A stretch of DNA of 64,000 bases from SIAQ01 sp964484265. Its GTDB lineage: Bacteria; Planctomycetota; Planctomycetia; Gemmatales; Gemmataceae. The notes beneath the pieces are model-generated. The model made no database searches. It saw nothing but the letters and a program-made list of their open reading frames with translations, and was not told where the DNA came from. Positions 29,588 through 38,751 of this stretch are shown piece by piece. Numbering within the stretch: the stretch's first letter is position 1; each line of letters opens with the position of its first letter. Position numbers and translations under genes: made by a program. The stretch is taken from positions 62,001-126,000 of the forward strand of contig CAZAFH010000002.1 of the NCBI GenBank assembly GCA_964484265.1. The letters run 5' to 3'.

Positions 29588-32185
29588 ATGATTTTCACGG
29601 GAACGATCCATCGATGGAGGGCTGCGGTGATCCTTGCCATTTGCGGCGCGTATTGTGGGGCCGCGCAGGCTGGGGATAAAGCCGATGAGGTCAAGATACA
29701 GGCGAATGTGGCGAGTTTCTTTCAGGATCGCTGTTCCGGGTGTCACGCCAAGGGTTCGTCCAAGGGCGGCTTCAGCATTGAGCCATTGCTCAAGCCTGGA
29801 ACGACTCTCAACGGGGAACGATTTCGGGCCTACGAGAAGGCGTTTCATCAGGTCGCCAAAGGGAAGATGCCGCTGTCGAGCGAGGATGTGTCGCCCAAAG
29901 AGCGGACGCTCATGACCGAAGCGATGGAAAAGCAGCTTTGGCAGTTCGTGGACGCCGAGGGGCATCGCGACGCGAAACCGTTCAGCAGGCGTCTGAATCG
30001 CGTCGAATTCGAGAACACCCTCAACGACGTGTTGGGAATGCCGCGCGGAACGCACGGATTTCGGCCATTCCATCATCTCTTGCCCGAGGATACCGCGATC
30101 GACGGCTTCGAGACGGTCGGCAACGGGCTGTCGCTGTCGAAGTTGCATTTGGAACTGTACCTGCAATTGGCGGAACGGCAATTGACGTTGGCCATGGACT
30201 GGGCTCGCCCCACGCATCACTGGCGCATCGATTATGCGGCTCCCAGAAGCAACGCCGCCAGGAAAATCGAAGACGGCCTTGGCTGCCGCGATCGCTTTAA
30301 GGACGATTCGCCGTCGATGCCCGGAGTCTTCTTCCTCAATCTTGGAAAACGGGATGATGACGGTTCGTTCGCCAAGGACTTTCAAGCCGATCGGATGAGG
30401 CCGAACCCCTTCACCGGCCAGCGCCGGTTGGGCTTTCCGCTGATGAACGAAAACGGGGCGGTGGTCTGGGATACGTTTACCTTCGGCGCGGACTGTCTGG
30501 TGCGTCAGCCGGGGCTGTATCGGTATCGCATTCGCTGTCGCCCGATCGTCAAACCGGCTGGGCTGGCCCATCCGATCTTGATGCAGGTGCTCACGGGCCA
30601 CCCGGACGACCGACCGGTTGACGCCGTCGTCATGAGCGTCAAATTGGCGCCCAACGAGTGGAAGACCCACGAGTTGATGGTGTTTCGCGAGTTGGAAGAA
30701 GTCCGCGTCGGCGACAACTCTTCCTTGCGAATCGATTTGCAGTTTCGCTCGACGTTTCGAGAGAAAGGCCCTTTACCGAACAGGGATCCGAAACGCGAAC
30801 CTCAGCTTCAGGCCGCGTTGGATTTCTACCACCACTTGATCGAGATCGATTACATCGAGGTCGAGGGGCCGCTGCCGCCGGTGCAGGATGCGACGCTGCG
30901 CATCCCCGGCGTTTTGCCCAAGGAACGCGAGGAGATGGTCGCGGTCCACGAGACGCTCCAGCGCATTCTGCCGCGAGCCTTGCGCCGATCGGTTTCCCCC
31001 GAGACCGTTGAACGATACTTGAAGCGGTACAAAGCAGAACGCAGCCGGAAGGCCCCCATCGGCGAAGCCTTGCGGGCAACGTTGATGGCGGTTTTCGTTT
31101 CGCCCGATTTTCTCTTCGTCGTCAGCGATCGCATTTCGGCTCAGCCCAATCAGCGACTTTCGCCTCAGGGACTCGCATCGCGGCTCTCCTATTTTCTTTG
31201 GAGCAGCTGCCCCGACGACGAGTTGCTCCGCGCCTCCGAATCCGGCGACCTTGGGAAGCCGGAGGGATTGCGAAAGCAGGTTCGGCGGATGCTCCGAGAT
31301 CGCCGTGCCTACGCTTTGGCTGAGAATTTCGCCTCGCAATGGCTGCACCTGACGCGGATCGGCGCCGCGGAACCCGACCCCGACTTGTATAAGTACAGCA
31401 AGCAACTCGAACGCAGCATGGTGCTCGAGACGGTCGAGTTCTTCCACGAAGTACTCCGCCGGGATCTGAGCATCTTGAACTTCCTCGATTCCGACTGGAC
31501 GATGCTCAACGAGACGCTCGCGGAACACTACAAGATCGCCGGGGTTCGGGGCGATCAGTTTCGTCGGGTTACGCTGGTGCCGGAGCACCATCGCGGCGGC
31601 GTCCTTGGGCATGCCAGCATCCTCAAAATCACCTCCAACAGCACGCGCACCTCGCCGGTCGCCCGCGGCGCGTTCGTTCTGGAGAACATTCTCGGCGATC
31701 CGCCGCCGCCCCCGCCCGACAACGCCGGCGAACTCGCCAACAAGGTTCCCGGCCTGAACGAAGTGACGCAGCGTCGGCAACTCGAAATTCACCGCAACGT
31801 GAAGAGTTGCGCCCGCTGTCACAGCAAGATCGATCCGATCGGCTTTGCGTTGGAGCGTTACAACGCTGTCGGCCTCTGGCGCGAACGCGAGGCCGACGGC
31901 CTGAAGAAACGTTTTGACAGCCCGAAGATCGACGCCCGGGCGACCCTACCCGATGGGCGCGAGATCGACGGCCCCGACCAATTGCGGCGTGCCTTGATGG
32001 ACGCCCCCGACGCGTTCGTCCAGTGTTTCGTCGAGAAAATGATGGTCTATTCCCTGGGGCGGTCCCTGCGATTTCAAGATCGCCGGACTGTCGCCCGGCT
32101 TCGCGGCCTTCTGAAGGAAAATGGCTATCGCCTGGGGACGCTGATCGAGGAACTGGTTCTCAGCGATGAATTTCGCAGCTATTGA
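29588..32185 (+). CDS. PSCyt1-DUF1587-DUF1592-DUF1588-DUF1585 secreted cytochrome protein
   Basis: The 865-residue protein has a signal peptide (AAVILAICGAYCGAAQA), haem motif CSGCHAKGSS at residue 49 and KMPLSSEDV. DUF1587 (FSRRLNRVEFENTLNDVLGM) is followed by a long beta-rich middle, DUF1592 (GLASRLSYFLWSSCPDDELL), DUF1588 with haem motif CARCHSKIDPIGF at about 741, and DUF1585 (KMMVYSLGRSL). It pairs with the DUF1552 gene at 32215. Pieces of paralogues survive as fossils at 22314 (leader), 24919 (signal peptide) and 33470 (residues about 123-200), so this subfamily had several more copies nearby. Confidence 0.9.
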   Translation: MIFTGTIHRWRAAVILAICGAYCGAAQAGDKADEVKIQANVASFFQDRCSGCHAKGSSKGGFSIEPLLKPGTTLNGERFRAYEKAFHQVAKGKMPLSSEDVSPKERTLMTEAMEKQLWQFVDAEGHRDAKPFSRRLNRVEFENTLNDVLGMPRGTHGFRPFHHLLPEDTAIDGFETVGNGLSLSKLHLELYLQLAERQLTLAMDWARPTHHWRIDYAAPRSNAARKIEDGLGCRDRFKDDSPSMPGVFFLNLGKRDDDGSFAKDFQADRMRPNPFTGQRRLGFPLMNENGAVVWDTFTFGADCLVRQPGLYRYRIRCRPIVKPAGLAHPILMQVLTGHPDDRPVDAVVMSVKLAPNEWKTHELMVFRELEEVRVGDNSSLRIDLQFRSTFREKGPLPNRDPKREPQLQAALDFYHHLIEIDYIEVEGPLPPVQDATLRIPGVLPKEREEMVAVHETLQRILPRALRRSVSPETVERYLKRYKAERSRKAPIGEALRATLMAVFVSPDFLFVVSDRISAQPNQRLSPQGLASRLSYFLWSSCPDDELLRASESGDLGKPEGLRKQVRRMLRDRRAYALAENFASQWLHLTRIGAAEPDPDLYKYSKQLERSMVLETVEFFHEVLRRDLSILNFLDSDWTMLNETLAEHYKIAGVRGDQFRRVTLVPEHHRGGVLGHASILKITSNSTRTSPVARGAFVLENILGDPPPPPPDNAGELANKVPGLNEVTQRRQLEIHRNVKSCARCHSKIDPIGFALERYNAVGLWREREADGLKKRFDSPKIDARATLPDGREIDGPDQLRRALMDAPDAFVQCFVEKMMVYSLGRSLRFQDRRTVARLRGLLKENGYRLGTLIEELVLSDEFRSY

Positions 32186-32214
32186 CAGGGTTTAACAACG
32201 TGAAAGGATAACCG

Positions 32215-33468
32215 ATGATTCAAGTCATGTCCCGACGACAGGCGATCAAGGGGGGCTGCGCGGCGCTGGCGCTGGCGATGCTGGAGGCGATGGCCTCCGG
32301 TTCATCCAGCACCGGGCCGGCTCGGGCCAGGCCGCGGATGGTATTCATTTACTTCGCGTCCGGCGTGGTGAATGAAGAATGGTATCCCCGGCAAACCGGC
32401 AGAAACTACACGTTTTCGCCGACCCTCAGGGCGCTGGAGCCGCATCGCGAGCAGTTGTCGATCCTCTCGGGGCTGCGTCACGAATTCGACTTCAACGGCC
32501 ACTCCGCCGCCGATACCTGGTTGACCGCCGACAACCCCGCGGGGAACAACTCGATCTCGATCGATCAGTTGGCGGCGCCTCATCTGGGCCGGGACGTGCG
32601 GTTTCCGTCGCTGCAACTCAGCGTGCAGAGCGGGACGGGGGCGAAACGGTTGACGCACACGCTCTCGTTCAACGAACGGGGAACGCCGCTTCCCGCCCAG
32701 GCCGATCCCCGTCAGATTTTCAACCGATTGTTCGTGGCGCCGGACGCGGCGTCGATGGCGGAGGCGGAACGGCGTTTGGCGAGTCGCCGAAGTATTCTCG
32801 ACGACCTGCAAGGGGAGGTGGCAGCCATCCGCCGGTCTCTCGGAGCGGTCGATTCGCGGCGCTTGACCGAATACCTCGAAAGCATCCGCGAGGTGGAACA
32901 AGCCATCGTTCGCGAGGAAGCCTGGCTTCGCAACCCCCGGCCCGAGGCCGACGCCGCTTTCTTGGAGAACATCCGCGGACGAATTCCGGCCATGTACGAA
33001 CTGATCCATTTGGCGCTAAGGACCAATTCAACCCGGGTCGTCACCTACTTGTCATCTCGGGAAATCACCCGCGTGCATGGCGACACCCACCACGGCGGCG
33101 ATCCCGCAAAGCTCGCTCGAGTCGCCGAGTCCGATCGCCAGCAAGTGAATTTTTTCGCCGAGTTCCTGAACCGACTCAAAAACGCGCCGGACGCGGGGGG
33201 CAACCTCTTGGACAACACCATGATCGTTTTCGGCAGCGGCATGAACAATGGCGAGAACTTCCTCAACGGAACCGGATCGCATGGAGTCCGCAAGATCCCC
33301 TTGCTGTTCGCCGGCGGCCGCAGTTTTGGCCTTCGACACGGCCAACACCTGATGTTCCCCGACGACCGCACGCTGTTCGGCCAGGTTTTCACCACGATGC
33401 TACAGCGAGCCGACATTTGCGGCGGCAGGTTCAAACGCTTCGAGGCGGGTTTGCCTGGTTTGTCGTGA
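32215..33468 (+). CDS. DUF1552 family Tat-exported protein
   Basis: GAAAGGA lies before the ATG. The 417-residue protein has a twin-arginine signal (MSRRQAIKGGCAALALAMLE) and DUF1552 motifs: MVFIYFASGVVNEEWYP, LEPHREQLSILSGLRHEF, TEYLESIREVEQAIVREE and GGRSFGLRHGQHLMFPDDR. It is the partner of the cytochrome at 29588 (29-bp gap). The coding sequence ends exactly where a fossil of the preceding gene family begins (33470), so the junction may have trimmed or preserved this stop codon. Confidence 0.9.
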   Translation: MIQVMSRRQAIKGGCAALALAMLEAMASGSSSTGPARARPRMVFIYFASGVVNEEWYPRQTGRNYTFSPTLRALEPHREQLSILSGLRHEFDFNGHSAADTWLTADNPAGNNSISIDQLAAPHLGRDVRFPSLQLSVQSGTGAKRLTHTLSFNERGTPLPAQADPRQIFNRLFVAPDAASMAEAERRLASRRSILDDLQGEVAAIRRSLGAVDSRRLTEYLESIREVEQAIVREEAWLRNPRPEADAAFLENIRGRIPAMYELIHLALRTNSTRVVTYLSSREITRVHGDTHHGGDPAKLARVAESDRQQVNFFAEFLNRLKNAPDAGGNLLDNTMIVFGSGMNNGENFLNGTGSHGVRKIPLLFAGGRSFGLRHGQHLMFPDDRTLFGQVFTTMLQRADICGGRFKRFEAGLPGLS

Positions 33469-33469
33469 T

Positions 33470-33701
33470 GCCGAGGGGCATCGCGACGCGAAACCGTTCA
33501 GCAGGAGTCTGAATCGCGTCGAATTCGAGAACACCCTCAACGACGTTTTGGGGATGCCACGCGGGACGCATGGATTCGGCCGTTCCACAACCTCTTTCCC
33601 GAGGAGGCGGCAATCGACGGATTCGAGACGGTCGGGGGCGGGCAGTCGCTGTCGAAGTTGCATTTGGAGTTGTATCTACAATTGGCGGAGCGGCAGTTGA
33701 C
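33470..33701 (+). pseudogene. Internal fragment of a DUF1592-type cytochrome gene
   Basis: Bases 33470-33701 align with 29954-30186 inside the gene at 29588 at about 85-90 percent identity by eye. There is one missing base (GATTCGG here, GATTTCGG there) that breaks the reading frame. Both ends are abrupt: the left end touches the stop codon of the DUF1552 gene. It has no start, no haem motif and no continuation. The following 33702-33809 holds only the leader of the next gene. Confidence 0.9.
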
Positions 33702-33809
33702 CCATTAGCTGTGGTGACGCGAACGAAAAACTACGACGTTGGGCAGCCGTTGGATTCGGTGTTGAGACTGTAGTCTGGAGTGAAGCCCCTGGTTTTATGA
33801 GAGCGATCC

Positions 33810-35999
33810 ATGCGAGCTTCCACGATCACCGTCCTTCTTTGCCTGGTGATTTGCTCGGGCTCTGCCGTGGCCCAAATTGGCAAGCCTGACTCGGCCGGGA
33901 TTGCCTTCTTCGAAAGCAAGATTCGCCCGGTGCTGGTCGAGAATTGCTATCGCTGCCACTCCGCCGAGGCCCTGAAGAACAAGAAGCTCAAGGCTGGCCT
34001 GCGGCTGGACAGCCGAGCAGCGCTGCTCAAGGGGGGCGAGAGTGGCCCGGCGCTCGTTCCCGGCGAGCCGGCCAAAAGCTTGCTGCTGCGGGCCCTGCGG
34101 CACGAAGGGGGCCTCGAGATGCCGCCGGGCAAGAAGCTGGATGCCGCGGTGATCGCCGATTTCGAGAACTGGATTCGAGCAGGCGCTCCTGACCCACGGA
34201 AGGACGGCGAGATTGTCGCCAGCGTGGATGATGCCGCCAAGCGCAATCACTGGGCATTCCAGCCGCTCAAGGCGCCGACGCCCCCCGCGGCCGCCGAGAA
34301 AACCAATGTTATCGACGCTTTCCTGCAAGCGGCACTGCGCGCGAAAGGCCTGACGATGGCCGCGCCGGCGGCCAAACGTGTGCTCGTTCGCCGGCTTTAC
34401 TTCGACCTGATCGGTCTGCCCCCCACGCCGGAGGAAATGTCCGCGGCCCTGGCCATGCCCGCACGCGACTGGCCGGCAAAGCTGATCGAGAATCTACTCG
34501 CCTCGCCTCATCACGGCGAACGCTGGGGGCAGCACTGGCTTGATGTGGCGCGCTATGCCGACAGCAGCGGCTACTCGATCGACTCGCCCCGGCCCACCAT
34601 GTACCAGTACCGTGATTTCGTCATTCGCGCCCTCAACGACGACATGCCCTTCGACCGCTTCCTCCGATGGCAACTCGCCGGTGACCTCGTCACCCCGCCT
34701 GACGCGGCGGCCGTCATCGCGACCGGCTTCTGCACCTGCGGCCCGTTCAACACCAATAGCCCCAAGGAGCAGGACCGCTACGACGAACTCGATGACATCA
34801 TGACGACCGCCTCCCAGGCGTTTCTAGGGCTCAACCTGGGCTGTGCCCGCTGCCATGATCACAAGTACGACCCCATCACGCAAAAGGAGTACTACCGTCT
34901 GCTGGCTGTATTCAACGGCTCGCGCCGCGGCGATCGGCCCATCGCTGGCACGAAGCAAACGGCCCACGTGCTCAGCGACAACGGCTCACCGGGCGAGAGC
35001 TTCTTCCTGCGGCGCGGCAACCCCGCCAACAAAGGGGACAGACTGACAGCGGGCTTTTTCGATGTGCTCGTTCGTCATTCCGAGCATGAGAAGCACTGGC
35101 TCAAGGGAGTGCTACCGCGGCAGGCATTGGTCGACTGGCTCGTGGACGTCGAACACGGCGCCGGCCCGCTCACCGCCCGCGTAATCGTCAATCGCCTTTG
35201 GCAGCACCATTTCGGCGAAGGCCTGGTGCGCACGCCAAATGATTTCGGCCTTCGCGGCGAAGCACCCACTCATCCCGAATTGCTCGAATGGCTGGCGAAG
35301 AAGCTCATTGTCGGGGGCTGGCGCTTGCGGCCCATTCACCGGCTCATCCTAACGAGCGCCGCCTACCAGCAATCCTCGGCATTCGATCCGCGCCAGGCGA
35401 AGATCGATCCGGACAATCGCTTTCTATGGCGGCAACGGCCACGCCGCTTGGAGGCCGAAGGGATTCGCGACGCGATCCTGTCGATCGGCGGGCTTGATAG
35501 CAAGATGTACGGCCCCGCGGTGTACCCATATATCCCGCCCGAAGCGGCTCTTTCCGCAACGCGTTCGCCCTGGCAGAACACCAAGAAGGACAGCCCGGAT
35601 ACCTGGCGGCGCAGCATCTACGTCTTTGCCAAGCGCTCGGTGCAGTTGCCGGTCCTGCAAGCGTTCGATCGTCCGGATGGAAATGGCTCGGCTGGACGGC
35701 GCCACCGGACCACGATCGTGCCGCAGGCCCTGCACCTCTTGAACGACCCGCTCATTCGCACCCAGTGCGAGCGATTCGCCGAGCGCGTGCAAAAAATGGC
35801 CGGGCCCAGGCGGGAGGCCCAGATCGACCTTGCCTTCGTGACGGCGCTCGGTCGCACGCCGACACCCATGGAAATGGAGCAAGCACTACGCTTCCTCGAA
35901 AAGGGTACTACCGATGGTGGCGGTGTTGCTGCCGTTCAGATTCTCGCCGATTTGTGCCAGGCCCTGGTGATGACCAACGAGTTCATTTACGTGGAATAG
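33810..35999 (+). CDS. PSCyt1-DUF1549-DUF1553 secreted dihaem cytochrome protein
   Basis: The 729-residue protein has a signal peptide (ITVLLCLVICSGSAVAQ) and haem motif CYRCHSAEA at residue 46. A LRLDSRAALLKGGESGPAL segment and EMPPGKKL follow, then DUF1549 (VLVRRLYFDLIGLPPTPEEM, HHGERWGQHWLDVARYADS) with the second haem motif CARCHDHKYDPI at residue 345. DUF1553 follows (VNRLWQHHFGEGLVRTPNDF, PQALHLLNDPL) and the protein ends MTNEFIYVE. It lacks the large insert of the gene at 25141. It pairs with the DUF1501 gene 3 bp downstream. Confidence 0.93.
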   Translation: MRASTITVLLCLVICSGSAVAQIGKPDSAGIAFFESKIRPVLVENCYRCHSAEALKNKKLKAGLRLDSRAALLKGGESGPALVPGEPAKSLLLRALRHEGGLEMPPGKKLDAAVIADFENWIRAGAPDPRKDGEIVASVDDAAKRNHWAFQPLKAPTPPAAAEKTNVIDAFLQAALRAKGLTMAAPAAKRVLVRRLYFDLIGLPPTPEEMSAALAMPARDWPAKLIENLLASPHHGERWGQHWLDVARYADSSGYSIDSPRPTMYQYRDFVIRALNDDMPFDRFLRWQLAGDLVTPPDAAAVIATGFCTCGPFNTNSPKEQDRYDELDDIMTTASQAFLGLNLGCARCHDHKYDPITQKEYYRLLAVFNGSRRGDRPIAGTKQTAHVLSDNGSPGESFFLRRGNPANKGDRLTAGFFDVLVRHSEHEKHWLKGVLPRQALVDWLVDVEHGAGPLTARVIVNRLWQHHFGEGLVRTPNDFGLRGEAPTHPELLEWLAKKLIVGGWRLRPIHRLILTSAAYQQSSAFDPRQAKIDPDNRFLWRQRPRRLEAEGIRDAILSIGGLDSKMYGPAVYPYIPPEAALSATRSPWQNTKKDSPDTWRRSIYVFAKRSVQLPVLQAFDRPDGNGSAGRRHRTTIVPQALHLLNDPLIRTQCERFAERVQKMAGPRREAQIDLAFVTALGRTPTPMEMEQALRFLEKGTTDGGGVAAVQILADLCQALVMTNEFIYVE

Positions 36000-36002
36000 A
36001 AC

Positions 36003-37448
36003 ATGCGAGGCGACCTTGACATAACGACGAACGGCTGGAATCGGCGCGAATTTCTCGCCAGCACCGGCGCTGGCTTTGGCACCCTCGGTCTGGCCGGCAT
36101 TCTACAGAGCGCGGGGCTGCTCGCCGGCACAACCCCGGCGGCGGGGCCGATGTCGCCGCGGCCAAGTCATTTCCCGGGCAAGGCCCGGGCGGTGATCTGG
36201 CTGTTCATGCACGGCGCTCCCAGCACGATCGACCTCTTCGATCCCAAGCCGGAGCTAGAGCGCCGCCACGGAACGGCGATGAACCTGGGCACGAACGTCG
36301 GCTTCTTCGCCAGCAACGGCACGGTCATGAAGTCGCCGTTCCGTTTCGCTCGCCATGGCCAAAGCGGGGCGTGGATGTCCGAAGTGCTGCCCAACGTCGC
36401 CCGCCATGTGGACGACTTCGCCTTTCTGCGCTCCTTGCACGTCGAATCGAACAATCACGGTCCGGCCCTGTACGAAATGAATTCCGGGCTGACGCGCATC
36501 GGCTTTCCAAGCGTCGGCTCGTGGGTCACCTACGGGCTGGGGAGCGAAAATCAGAATCTACCCGGCTTCATCGTCATGGTCGATTACCGTGCGGCCCCCG
36601 AAGGAGGACCCAATAGCTGGAGTTGTGGGTTCTTGCCGGGCGTCTACCAGGGCACGCCGGTGCGCTCGACCGGCAGCAGTCCCATCTTGCACCTCAATCC
36701 GCTCCCGCAGGTGAGCCTCGACCGGCAGCGCCGCCAGCTCGACTTTGCTGAGGAACTCAATCGCCGACACCTGGAACGCAATCCCGGCGAGGCCGAATTG
36801 CTCGGCCGCATCCAGAATTTCGAGCTGGCCTACCGCATGCAGACGCAAGCGCCCGAGGCGTTCGACCTGGCGCGCGAAACGGTGGACACGCACCGCCTCT
36901 ACGGCCTGGACAATCCGCGCTCGCGCTATTTCGGCTCGCAGATGCTCCTGACACGCCGGCTCATCGAGCGGGGGGTTCGCTTCGTGCAAGTCTACTCGGG
37001 CGGCACTACCGATACCGAACGCTGGGACGCCCACACCAACGTGAAGAAAAACCACGAGGACCGGGCCGCGGAGACAGACGTGCCCGTCGCTGGCCTGCTC
37101 ACCGATTTGAAGCAGCGCGGCCTGCTCGAATCAACGCTGATCATTTGGGGCGGCGAGTTTGGCCGGCTGCCCATCACCCAGGGCAGCGACGTGACCGGCC
37201 GGGACCACAACCGCCTGGGCTTCGGCATGTGGCTGACCGGCGCCGGCATCAAGGGCGGGGCCAGCTACGGCGCCACCGACGAGCTGGGCCTGCGCGCCGT
37301 CGAGAACCCGCTCACCGTGCACGACGTTCATGCCACCATCCTGCACCTGCTCGGCATGGACCACACCCGCCTCACCTATCAGCATAATGGCCGGCAGTAC
37401 CGGTTGACGGATGTCGCGGGCAACGTGATTCACCCCATCTTGTCGTGA
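36003..37448 (+). CDS. DUF1501 family Tat-exported protein
   Basis: Begins 3 bp after the DUF1549 stop. The 481-residue protein has a twin-arginine signal (NRREFLASTGAGFGTLGLAG) and DUF1501 motifs: WLFMHGAPSTIDLFDPKPE, VQVYSGGTTDTERWDAH, WGGEFGRLPITQGSD and a DVHATILHLLGMDHTRLTY block near the end. It is closely related in plan to the DUF1501 at 28063 (same C-terminal HDYHATVLHLLG-type block), and both follow DUF1549 genes of the CARCH type. Activity is unknown. Confidence 0.92.
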   Translation: MRGDLDITTNGWNRREFLASTGAGFGTLGLAGILQSAGLLAGTTPAAGPMSPRPSHFPGKARAVIWLFMHGAPSTIDLFDPKPELERRHGTAMNLGTNVGFFASNGTVMKSPFRFARHGQSGAWMSEVLPNVARHVDDFAFLRSLHVESNNHGPALYEMNSGLTRIGFPSVGSWVTYGLGSENQNLPGFIVMVDYRAAPEGGPNSWSCGFLPGVYQGTPVRSTGSSPILHLNPLPQVSLDRQRRQLDFAEELNRRHLERNPGEAELLGRIQNFELAYRMQTQAPEAFDLARETVDTHRLYGLDNPRSRYFGSQMLLTRRLIERGVRFVQVYSGGTTDTERWDAHTNVKKNHEDRAAETDVPVAGLLTDLKQRGLLESTLIIWGGEFGRLPITQGSDVTGRDHNRLGFGMWLTGAGIKGGASYGATDELGLRAVENPLTVHDVHATILHLLGMDHTRLTYQHNGRQYRLTDVAGNVIHPILS

Positions 37449-37497
37449 TGCCAAGCGTCGCCGACTACGCCATTTGGCCTGTTTGACGGAGAATCTC

Positions 37498-38535
37498 ATG
37501 AAGTTGGTCCTTGCCGCAGTCCTGGCTTCTCTAACCGCAGCGGCAACACTCGCGCAGGAGGTCGTTGTCAGTCCGTTCTCCTACGCGGATCCGAAGCCCC
37601 AGGCCTATTACCTTACCGAACGGGCGAGCAAAATCGACCCACGCGTCAAGTCGCATCCGGAAATCAACTTCCCTCTCGTAAAAGATGGCAAGCCTCGCGA
37701 CGTCCAGTCGGCGTATGTCGACACGCGAATCAAGCCGCGGGGCAAATTAGTCCTTGCACTCACCGGCGGCGGGCAACTTTTCAAGCTGACCAAGGAACTG
37801 GGGATGCACGCCATTCGCGTCCCCTATGCGGACGGCTGGTTCAACCTCTTCAACGCGGGCGAGCCCAAGGATACCTGGCGCGGCGACATTCGACTCGAGG
37901 CGGCAACTGGAGAGGACTTCAGCAAACTGGTGGATATTCCGAAAGCCGACGGCCTCATGGAGCGATCGTTCCAGTTCGTCAAATGGCTCGCCAAGAACCA
38001 TCCACAGGGGAAATGGGACTATTTCATCAACAAAGCCGGCGACGGACTGAACTGGGAGGACGTGATCGTCGTCGGCCTATCCCACGGTTCCACGACCGCG
38101 GCTCGCTTCGCCCAGTACAAGAAGCTGGATCGCGTGCTGTGCTTCAGCGGTCCGCGCGACCAGGATCAATCGTGGCAAGCACTCCCGTCCGCCACGCCAT
38201 CCAACCGCTACTTCATGTTCACCGGCTTCGACGGCGGTTGGGAGGCCAAGCACTATTGCCGATCCTGGGAGCTGCTGGGCCTGCATAAACTTGGTCCCAT
38301 CGTTGACGTGGAGAAGACGTCGCCTCCCTACGAAAACACCCGTCGACTCATCACTTCAATCGCGCCCAAGGGGAACAAGGCCATTCATAATGCCGTCGCT
38401 CCCAACGATGCGGCCATCAAGAAAGACGGCAAGTACGTCCACGAGCCGGTTTGGCGTTACATGTTGACGCATCCCGTCGACAAGGTCGGTGAGGCGACGC
38501 CGCTCGATCCGAATTGCCAGAAGAAGGGGAAGTGA
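37498..38535 (+). CDS. Secreted alpha/beta-hydrolase-like protein (BPSS1187-like)
   Basis: The ATG at 37498 has a GGAG site and a clear signal peptide (MKLVLAAVLASLTAAATLAQ). The 345-residue protein shows an alpha/beta-hydrolase plan: LVLALTGGGQLF near the oxyanion region, a nucleophile elbow GLSHGS (about residues 200-205) and LCFSGPRDQD further on. It resembles the BPSS1187 family of bacterial secreted hydrolases. The substrate is unknown. It lies 49 bp after a DUF1501 gene and probably belongs to that operon. Confidence 0.75.
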   Translation: MKLVLAAVLASLTAAATLAQEVVVSPFSYADPKPQAYYLTERASKIDPRVKSHPEINFPLVKDGKPRDVQSAYVDTRIKPRGKLVLALTGGGQLFKLTKELGMHAIRVPYADGWFNLFNAGEPKDTWRGDIRLEAATGEDFSKLVDIPKADGLMERSFQFVKWLAKNHPQGKWDYFINKAGDGLNWEDVIVVGLSHGSTTAARFAQYKKLDRVLCFSGPRDQDQSWQALPSATPSNRYFMFTGFDGGWEAKHYCRSWELLGLHKLGPIVDVEKTSPPYENTRRLITSIAPKGNKAIHNAVAPNDAAIKKDGKYVHEPVWRYMLTHPVDKVGEATPLDPNCQKKGK

Positions 38536-38751
38536 TATTCCGGGGGCGACCCTTCTCCGGTGTGGTATTCGGAAATCGGATTGTTGATTCCTAAGGTTTG
38601 GGCGTTCCGAGTCATTGGAAATTAGGGTTCTGAACTCGCCGCCTGCGATCTCGACCGCGATCCCTTTTCGGCTGGAGACGTGTTCGCTGACTTCGCTGAC
38701 TGGACCTTCCGGCAGGCAATTATTCTTGAGTCGTTCCGAGGGAGAAATTGA

